Position numbers and translations under genes: made by a program. Below the pieces are notes generated by a model. The model did not search any database, had not been told where the DNA came from, and saw nothing but the letters and a program-made list of their open reading frames with translations. Shown here in pieces: positions 56,786-64,000 of a DNA stretch of 64,000 bases. Location of the stretch: the NCBI RefSeq assembly GCF_037975245.1, contig NC_092577.1:20210898-20274897 (forward strand), in the 5' to 3' direction. This DNA comes from Apostichopus japonicus. Taxonomy: Eukaryota; Echinodermata; Holothuroidea; Aspidochirotida; Stichopodidae. Within the stretch, counting starts at the first letter, position 1. Each line of letters begins with the position of its first letter.

Positions 56786-57200
56786 GGTAAACTCTCAGGG
56801 GTCTATCAATAAACTAATGAGTTTGTGGAGAGCCATTGAAGAACCTTTTCAGAAGTAAAGACCATTGAAAGTAACTTCCTGTAGAAGTGGGGATTAAGAT
56901 ATAATCCTCTTCAATACTTTTTTCTTACTCAGAAATTCATTGCAGGATTGTAACAAGGATGTTTATTAATTGTGTTACAAATAAACTATGGAAAGCAGTA
57001 GTATATTTGGTAAACTCTCAAGTATCTATTAATATACCCATTAGTTTGTGGAGAACCATTGAAGAAACTGTCCAGAGGTAATAAAGCCAATGAAAGTAAC
57101 TTCCTGTGAAAGTATGGATTAAGATAAAACCTTTTCAATACTGTTTTTCTTACTCATAAAATGTTTGCAGGCTTGTAACAATGTTGTTTATTAGCTGTTT
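56786..57200. repeat. Two tandem units of about 223 bp
   Basis: Units start at ggtaaactctcaggggtcta (56786) and ggtaaactctcaagtatcta (57009), each ending in taacaa(g)gatgtttatta-like sequence. Diverged by many substitutions, so an old duplication. Lies in the intron between exons 2 and 3. Confidence 0.8.
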
Positions 57201-57779
57201 CACCTCACCATCTGACAGTGTACCAGGATGGTGGATGTTACCAACAAAAGTAGCAAGTGGCAATGTGACATATTTGCCTAGCAGCTATCCAAAAATAATA
57301 TGCAATGTGAGAAAATTCTCCAACCAACTAATGACACAGAACAAGTTTTATAAATGCAACTTCTTAATTGGTGGATGATAACGGTTTCAAGAAGAAATTA
57401 ATGCGACAAATCTTATTGAACCAATCAAATTGGATATGTGGATGGGCCAAACAGCCCATACACCAAGGGTGGTACTCAAGCTACAATTGGTCCCAATGAA
57501 CAATTTTTAAGAAGTTTTTATCTTAAGACCCTCTATAATATTGCCGTCAAATGAATGTGTGCCGAATTTGGAACTTCTTGGTGCAGATTCCTGAACAATA
57601 ACCAAATAACTATTGTGCATATTCCACACAATATATGACATCATATATAACACACAGAGATGTAGACTATGATCAGTAACCATACCTTTCTTGTGGGTTA
57701 TTTTGACGTGTTGATTGAATGTTTTAATTTTCCAACTGATGCCAGATGGAATGAAAGTCAGTAAACTCTAAGTACTTAC

Positions 57780-57841
57780 TTTGATCAATGGAGGGACTGG
57801 AGCTACTGGTATCAAACTCTAAATCCATTGCAAAAGGTGAG
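57780..57841 (-). CDS. Transposase-like gene exon 2
   Basis: 62 bp between acceptor tttttgtcactag and donor CAAA|GTAAGTA; encodes FAMDLEFDTSSSSPSIDQ. Phase 2 in, phase 1 out, both matching the neighbours. Confidence 0.65.
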
Positions 57842-58449
57842 CTAGTGACAAAAAGAGAACATACTTTTTGAACACCCATAAAGCCAAATTATAAAGGGAT
57901 TCTTTGCCAATATAAGAATATGTAAATATCTCAAACGTTCCACTTCGATTATCAGAATGGACTAAGCATCACATTCAAACACTGCACTCATTCAGTGATA
58001 ACTAAATTCATACTGTTACTGTACCTATAACTGACCTAAAATGACATTGACCCACATGAAAACAACAGGGATCATCTAATGACCTTTGACTTGTATAAAA
58101 AACAATGAAGATATTCTTCTACAAAAGAAACATCTACTAAAATCAAATAATGCTGACGAACACACAACACAAACAATGTTTCATACCACAGGCTACATAT
58201 CCCATACTAAATAAGTCACTAAAACAAAATGGGATAGTCAACTTGAGGTCTAGTAGTAGTGCTGCATTTATATTGTTCATGCTTCTTGCATTAGCAGGAA
58301 ATGAATAAATTATATATCAATCATAATTCGTAAATTTTCAGTAGGCCATGTGTAAATTTTACCATAAATAAAAAATTCAAAAGATGTTGCTAATATTTGT
58401 GCAACCAAATGTTAGCTCATTGGTAATGGGGCATACACTATAAATGGTA

Positions 58450-59712
58450 TCCAGTCAAAACGTCCCATTACCAAAACGTCCCCGCTTTTTAAGACCAAAA
58501 CGTCCCCGCTTTTTAAGACCAAAACGTCCCCGCTTTTTAAGACCAAAACGTCCCCGCTTTTTAAGACCAAAACGTCCCCGCTTTTTAAGACCAAAACGTC
58601 CCCGCTTTTTAAGACCAAAACGTCCCCGCTTTTTAAGACCAAAACGTCCCCGCTTTTTAAGACCAAAACGTCCCCGCTTTTTAAGACCAAAACGTCCCCG
58701 CTTTTTAAGACCAAAACGTCCCCGCTTTTTAAGACCAAAACGTCCCCGCTTTTTAAGACCAAAACGTCCCCGCTTTTTAAGACCAAAACGTCCCCGCTTT
58801 TTAAGACCAAAACGTCCCCGCTTTTTAAGACCAAAACGTCCCCGCTTTTTAAGACCAAAACGTCCCCGCTTTTTAAGACCAAAACGTCCCCGCTTTTTAA
58901 GACCAAAACGTCCCCGCTTTTTAAGACCAAAACGTCCCCGCTTTTTAAGACCAAAACGTCCCCGCTTTTTAAGACCAAAACGTCCCCGCAGTCAAAACGT
59001 CCCAGCTTTTATAATTAGTTGGAATGCAAGTGTGGATGTTTTTAGTTCAAATCAAACAGTAAGGATAAGTATAGTTTAGGTTGAAAAAACAGTTTTTAGG
59101 AGTGGAAAGTGCCGATTATGAGGGCGGAAACATTTTTCAGTATAATTTTCTGAGGTAAGATAATATAAATAGAAAAGGGAATGCAAGAGGGCTGTAGGGT
59201 ATTAGGATTTTTTTAAACACAAAGTTGGTTTCTGAATGAATATATACGATATTGAGGGAAGGGAATAAAAAAGATTTTTGTTTTGTTTATGTACAACAAG
59301 TTACTTTTGGAATATGCGAGACGGGCTGGATGAAAGTGATATATTTTCCTTCAGCACATACGTTTATTTTTTTTTCTCAAGACACTTTATATTTTTGATT
59401 TTCGTGATTGTTTGGCTATTTTTATACCCTTTTCCAGAATTTATTCTGCCTTCTTATATTTTTGATGGTCTAGAAGGGGGACTACGGCTAAAGCCCCCAG
59501 CCCCCTTTCCCGTCTCTGCCCTAAACGATATAGTCCTTCATGATTTATTTAGCGCTTGTAATCCAACTTGCTTGATATATATTCATAACTGTGAATGAAT
59601 GTGATAGACGGGGACGTTTTGACTTACAGGGACGTTTTGACCAACGGGGAGGTTTTGACCAAAAGCGGGACGTGTTGGTACGGGGACGTTTTGGTAAAGG
59701 GACGTTTTGACT
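58450..59712. mobile_element. DNA transposon with ACGTCCC-repeat ends and a 24-bp minisatellite
   Basis: The left end CCAGTCAAAACGTCCC (58450 onward) and the right end GGGACGTTTTGACTGG (ending 59712) are perfect inverted repeats flanked by TAT. Both subterminal regions repeat the word AAAACGTCCCC: near-perfect and in tandem on the left, spaced and inverted on the right (59610-59700). No transposase gene. It lies in intron 1 of the transposase-like gene. Confidence 0.85.
58472..58990. repeat. 24-bp minisatellite, about 21-22 near-identical copies
   Basis: The unit aaaacgtccccgctttttaa plus gacc repeats with no visible differences. Because 24 is a multiple of three, both strands show long open frames (repeats KRPRFLRP and VLKSGDVL). 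These are artefacts of the period. The homogeneity implies very recent expansion or gene-conversion-like homogenisation. Confidence 0.97.
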
Positions 59713-60065
59713 GGTATGCCTGTAAACATATTGATCTGTATTATTTTCCTTCAAAATGATGACTTCTCATATTCCTTTGAAACACTTCAAAGTCACAAGT
59801 CTGCAAAAACCTACACTGGAAGTAAAGATTGCTACTTAGTGCATTGCACTGCAATATGCAGCTTGTCAACAGCTATTCTGGTAAGCATATAAAATGTTTG
59901 TAGAATGAGTATGCCTACAGTACATCAAATGATCTTTTTGTGGCCCTTTTGCCTGACGCAAACTACCATGAACAAAATTAGGTCTCCTTGCATTCGTATC
60001 ACTACCACAGTAACTGATGTTAACTGCACTAATAAAATACTTCTTTTTGGACACAAAGTACCGAT

Positions 60066-62029
60066 TAGGGCTGTAACGGTTAAACGGTTAACCGGTTAAC
60101 CGACCGAACGGCCGGATAAACGTCCGCCGTACATCGTATAAGTTTAACCGTTTTTGTAATGCCAATTACGCAGTCGCAACGGCGCGTCTTCACATCACTT
60201 TATTCCCGAAATAGACCGCAACATTTGCTTGCCGAAAATCACGTAACAATTGCAAACTTTATCACGCATCCATACAAAAGATTTTTAAGATTGGCGGTAT
60301 GATTGAAGGGATTACCAAGCGGTATGCGACCCGTGAAGCGCCTATTGTTACCCCGTTCGACAACGTGGCGAGTCTGCATCTAATCCTTTCAAATTTATAT
60401 CGTATTTAAGCAGTAAACGTTTTCTTTATTATGATGTAATTTCAGTTCAGTGTTCCCTCTAAGGTGCGGGATTCCATTCAACAGACTCAGTAATCCCACA
60501 AAGAAAACATTTGTCTGCTGGAAATCCCCGCATCGTTTTCTTGCACAACGTATACACTTGACTGTAAAAAAACACTCTGAAAATCAGTAGAGAAATAACC
60601 AATTGTGTACGAAAAGTAAGTTGGTACACCTTTCAAATTTTACGAAAGATCGAGCAAAAAACTTTCAAAAAATTCACGCGAAACTGGCAAATCGTGCTAA
60701 ATGCAACTAATGTCATATAAACAAGGCTCTAGTACACCCAATTATGAATAAAACGTACGAACACATCTGGTGTTAAGTGGCGAAAAAGTATTTTCTAGAA
60801 TTTCCAAAATTACGGAGAACATAATATCCTACCATAGTTTAGTGTAAAGCAAATAGCCTAACCACCTCGTCGGTTACGGATCTCACGTAACTACAAAAAC
60901 ACAACTAATTGTAGGCCTATATTGCGAAGTTTACGTTTTCTACAAGAACATGGAAACAATATTAAGCATTTAGTTAATCAAGTCAAGTGGCCTTAAACAT
61001 GTGTTTACAAGGTTTACTTTCATGTATCATGTGGAATAGATTGTCTTGTTCATGCGGAGGAGTCAGTTGCCTGTTTTATTTACCTAGCTGTTACGGGGAT
61101 CATATTTTACCTACTTTTCTTAAACGTCTAAGATAATCATGTCATGTCATTTCAAAATTTTCATCAGTTTCGTGACAATTTAAATTAAAAAAGTTGTCAG
61201 TATTTTGCATCCACAGCTGCGAATATTTTATCGCCAGACGCGCCAAATTTTCCGGGGCGTAAACCCCTGGACCCCCACAAGGGGTTCCACCACATGACCC
61301 CACCAGGGGACTACCCCACGCCTATATGCTACGCGTGCTAATTGTGTTTGCTGCGCGAACTCCGGCGGGAATTCGACAGGGTGTTCGCGGGAAATTTTAC
61401 AATGTTATCCACACTTCCCCCCAACCCTCTCTGCCTCTGTAATTGCGTAGGCCTAGCCCTACTATCGTACACTTCTGTAGTAATCGCTTCCTAACAACCG
61501 ACTTTCCTAACCTTGGCCTAGCTGGTGAAAGCCTTGTAGTCTAGCACTCCATATGATCGCGAACTTCAATACACAATGCCAATATTAAGTAGGCCTAGTA
61601 ATATTAGGCTTATAACTGCCATACAATGCCTGCGCTATTACAGTAGGGGCTACGCAATTAACGAAGAAATATTTGCTTCAAATATCTCTGTAACAGTTAC
61701 CGATGAACTGAAAGAGAAACAAAAATCTGTTTAAAACTTCATGAAAACGCGCGATTCGTCTTTTTCAATGCAACGATCGTCAAAACTAAGCAAATACAAC
61801 CAAATTCTTGACATACGCGTTACGAAAAAACGATACTTGCAGCGCTATTTTGAGAATGTACTTCCGCATCAAAGTGATGGCGCTCTTTCGGAATTATAAT
61901 CTGAGCTATATAACTCTGATTTTCGGCTCTTATTTTGAGGCAACAACACGGGTTACGTTTAAACGTTAACCGTTCGGTTAATAGAAACGGTTAACCGGTT
62001 AGTGAATTAACCGGAATGACACAGCCCTA
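60066..62029. mobile_element. Non-autonomous hAT element, 1964 bp, with exact 8-bp target duplication
   Basis: The ends TAGGGCTGTAACGGTTAAAC (60066 onward) and ...ACACAGCCCTA (ending 62029) are inverted, and both are followed by clusters of GGTTAACCG. The flanks are GTACCGAT on both sides (60058-60065 and 62030-62037). There is no reading frame longer than 60 codons inside. The subterminal GGTTAACC repeats are probably transposase binding sites. Confidence 0.92.
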
Positions 62030-62037
62030 GTACCGAT

Positions 62038-62524
62038 TTGTAAAAAATGTAGACACAAAGGTCATATGAACGCTTGGATTAAAGACATAGCCTATAACAG
62101 TTTAATTGATTCACTAGCTGCTTAAAATAACAACCCACCGGCAACCTCCTGAGTCGTAGGCTAGCCTTACACAGATAGTCATTGAGAAGCCTACTGCCGT
62201 AGTATTATCAAATTACTATCCTACTCCAAGCGTCCAAGGCTTCTGGACTTTGATGATAAACGAGGCTAAACCCCAGCCGACCGTGGTGGCGGCAATTCAT
62301 GATAGTCTTCACTTTACAAATAGACTCAGAGAGCCTAGGCTAGATCGGTTATTTAGGCTACGCCTTTTGCTAAATTTACGGTATTAGTTACTACTGTGTA
62401 ACATGCACCTTCGACTACTTGGATGTAGGCGGCCTTGTCAGTAACGTTATATGCTAAGCACAAAGTGCCTAGCTAGGCAATCAACAGCGTTAGTTAAATC
62501 GGTAATGAAAGTTGTTTCACTTAC
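62038..62524. other. Intron 1 remainder, taggcct-rich
   Basis: About 490 bp with frequent taggct/agcctaggc words and no other feature. It is the start of intron 1 of the transposase-like gene. Confidence 0.45.
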
Positions 62525-62826
62525 CTAGGCCTACTCCGACTGCGGGACTCTTCTGGTGCTAACTGGGCACCTCCACTTGCTCCTAAGCACGAACTAGCCC
62601 TTTCCCAGTTGGCAGAACACTGTTCATGGCTGCAGTGAGCAGCGTGAATATCCATTAGATGCCTCGCAAGCTGATTGTGGGTCCAACCACCGGCTTCCTT
62701 TAGCGCTTTCCAGTCTTCAAAAGAATCGACCAGAGAGATTTGAGTCTTATTCGAATTCCTTTTCCTACGTTTCTTAGTAGAGCTGGAAACTGTTCTTGGG
62801 CGACCCACATTAGGCGGTGTAGCCAT
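62525..62826 (-). CDS. Transposase-like gene exon 1
   Basis: ATG at 62826, basic N-terminus (RPRTVSSSTKKRRKRN, likely nuclear localisation signal) and a helix-like module DWKALKEAGGWTHNQLARHL, perhaps DNA-binding. Ends Arg/Ser-rich at a perfect donor (AG|GTAAGTG), phase 2. The following intron is about 4.7 kb and holds two transposons. Confidence 0.7.
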
Positions 62827-63081
62827 TTCGATATTAAACTGTAGGCACCAGCCTATACGTATTGTACGTCTCTATACGGGCCTCGACCCAAATATTTATT
62901 AACTGGTGGAATACGGTGAATTACTACTACGGCCTTGAACGACTGCAGGCTAGCTCTGTATGCGGAAAGGCTGTGATACACAACGTAATACTGCCTTACG
63001 TACGTCGATTAGATCAGTGTGTGTATATATTGTTAGCACTACTAGCTGTGTGAAAGCTTACTCGCGCATGCGCTTAACGCA
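62827..63081. promoter_or_regulatory. Probable bidirectional promoter
   Basis: It separates the minus-strand exon 1 ATG (62826) from a plus-strand ATG (63082). It contains the perfect palindrome GCGCATGCGC (63064-63073), a consensus NRF1 site commonly found in TATA-less, often bidirectional, promoters. No TATA box is evident on either strand. Confidence 0.4.
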
Positions 63082-63492
63082 ATGGAAGCTCGTTGCCATA
63101 GGGATAATTTGCACACGGCATTTTGCTCCCATCAAGCGCTGCTTCTCTCGGATTCATTCTATAGACCCTTTAACAAAGGCAACAGGACTTCCTTGGTTCA
63201 ACCACAGAAGGCTAGGGAGCGGGTTATGTGTAATGAGCTGCCATATGACGTTACAGGTCCAACAGCAATAGATATAACGAAGGAACATCAATTCAGCAAT
63301 TGCCGGTCGAAAGCAAGAAAGGACCTCTTGGCTAAGAAAAAGCATTTTCCAAAGAAGGGAATTGAAAACCTAATTCAAAGAAACAAATTTGAAGAATCTC
63401 AGAAAAACGAAAGGTGTTGTCCAAATTGTAATGAAAATTTAAATCTACAGCACTGCTACATAGTCACCAAACTCATGTTTCATTGTTTTTAA
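63082..63492 (+). CDS. Uncharacterised 136-codon reading frame
   Basis: It begins 9 bases after the NRF1-like palindrome. The protein is basic in its middle (SKARKDLLAKKKHFPKKG) and has a Cys/His cluster near the end (CCPNCNENLNLQHC) that could bind zinc. I do not recognise the family. It may be a first exon, a short gene or chance; the position opposite exon 1 of the transposase-like gene is the main reason to list it. Confidence 0.3.
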   Translation: MEARCHRDNLHTAFCSHQALLLSDSFYRPFNKGNRTSLVQPQKARERVMCNELPYDVTGPTAIDITKEHQFSNCRSKARKDLLAKKKHFPKKGIENLIQRNKFEESQKNERCCPNCNENLNLQHCYIVTKLMFHCF

Positions 63493-64000
63493 GTTGGGTA
63501 AAGGCAAAATACGTAGTATTGGGTAAAGGCCCTAAATACATAAGGTAGAAGCAGATCGGTGCATTGTGAGAATATTTCAAATTTTCAAGACAGCTTATAT
63601 GTAAATAGTGTAGTTAGTGAAAACACCTTGCCAACCCCATGCCAACCTAGACATAAAGTTTGATTTAAGGAAGAAAGAGCGAGAGATGGGTAGGGGTGCC
63701 TCTGTCAGAGGGAGTTTGCTGGAAACCCAAATAATGGTATACCGGTTGAACTCTCCCAACCCACTTGCTGTCATCTCTGTAAGAGTTAATATAAAGCTTT
63801 CTATAATTTTTAACAACCACCATGTTAATTAATTACAAACATGTTTTACATCGACACAAAGAATACACTCTGGACCAAGCATGGGGGGAGGAGGGGTGTA
63901 TGATATCCCCCATTCATATGTTTTACATTAAGGATTGAAGGCAATCCAAGTATTGTAGTTGAACTTGTGCACTCACCACACATTTGACCATCCATTACCT
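63493..64000. other. Gene-less stretch to the window end
   Basis: A short direct repeat (ttgggtaaaggc, 63494 and 63520) and a G-rich/C-rich pair (ggggggaggaggggtgt, 63880) are the only structures seen. Confidence 0.4.

Larger units (their letters stand above)
50138..62826 (-). pseudogene. Spliced DDE-transposase-like gene, 12 exons, with small indels
   Basis: Twelve minus-strand exons with GT-AG junctions and matching phases: 62826-62525, 57841-57780, 55230-55155, 55015-54917, 54468-54022, 53808-53465, 53047-52966, 52680-52572, 52187-51962, 51423-51355, 51010-50915, 50474-50138. They encode about 745 residues. Motifs: Cys cluster (CPVEGC, WKCENC, residues about 243-272), WSSQP, then GDGRMDSPGHS (about 358-368), VVTDGHIQI (about 423-430), HQVDIWHASK (about 454-463) and RNHFWYSCQTC. 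The conserved Asp blocks look like the catalytic acids of a DDE transposase of the Kolobok kind, though I cannot fix the superfamily. Exons 7, 8 and 9 carry a 1-base loss, a 1-base gain and an 11-bp duplication. It faces the CXC/ballast gene tail to tail. Confidence 0.75.

Noticed and set aside
58472-58990. Possible CRISPR-like array
   Set aside because: The units are contiguous and identical with no variable spacers, and the surroundings are eukaryotic.
58412-59079. Long open frames of 188 and 211 codons on both strands
   Set aside because: They are produced by a 24-bp tandem repeat whose length is a multiple of three. The proteins are pure 8-residue repeats and have no other support.

Overview
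The window looks like nuclear DNA from a marine invertebrate animal, probably a deuterostome such as an echinoderm or hemichordate. It is AT-rich and full of transposable elements. It contains spliced genes with consensus GT-AG introns, no bacterial gene organisation, and repeat styles (taggcct-rich unique DNA, GGTCAAAGGTCA-rich repeats, GGGGCGTAGC-ended MITEs) familiar from those genomes. The species itself is a guess.

Layout. 1-5781 is a decayed BEL/Pao LTR retrotransposon on the minus strand: gag, zinc knuckle plus aspartic protease, reverse transcriptase, RNase H and integrase. Its 3' LTR runs off the left edge. It sits inside the capsid-like gene of a Polinton/Maverick (adintovirus-like) provirus whose remains fill 5782-10262: capsid-like gene, adenain-type protease, packaging ATPase, small basic pX-like protein, a conserved protein of unknown role and, convergently, the C-terminal end of a protein-primed family B DNA polymerase. 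A near full-length Tx1/L1-like LINE (about 10263-15142) follows. A 115-bp tail of the same LINE family, with a 19-bp target-site duplication, interrupts the capsid-like gene.

15143-45600 has no gene I can support. It is a mosaic of non-autonomous elements, several with exact 8-bp target duplications (15534-16785, 23538-24305) and one with a near-exact one (40610-41276). It also holds long tandem arrays (397-bp, 137-bp, 270-bp and 105-bp periods), TA and CA microsatellites, a tRNA-derived SINE head, and an interspersed family with at least five copies.

45940-62826 is the most interesting region: two spliced genes in convergent, tail-to-tail orientation, with stop codons about 365 bp apart. 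The plus-strand gene joins a Cys-rich CXC-type module to the ballast domain known from the cytoplasmic tail of the P2X7 receptor, without the channel. The minus-strand gene could be assembled by hand into 12 exons (about 745 codons). It encodes a DDE-transposase-like protein, perhaps Kolobok-related, with small indels in exons 7-9. Whether this is an intron-bearing two-gene transposon or a pair of domesticated genes is open. Introns of the minus-strand gene hold a 24-bp minisatellite-bearing element (58450-59712) and a 2-kb hAT-type element (60066-62029). A GC-rich segment with a palindromic NRF1-like site separates its first exon from a divergent 136-codon reading frame of unknown identity.
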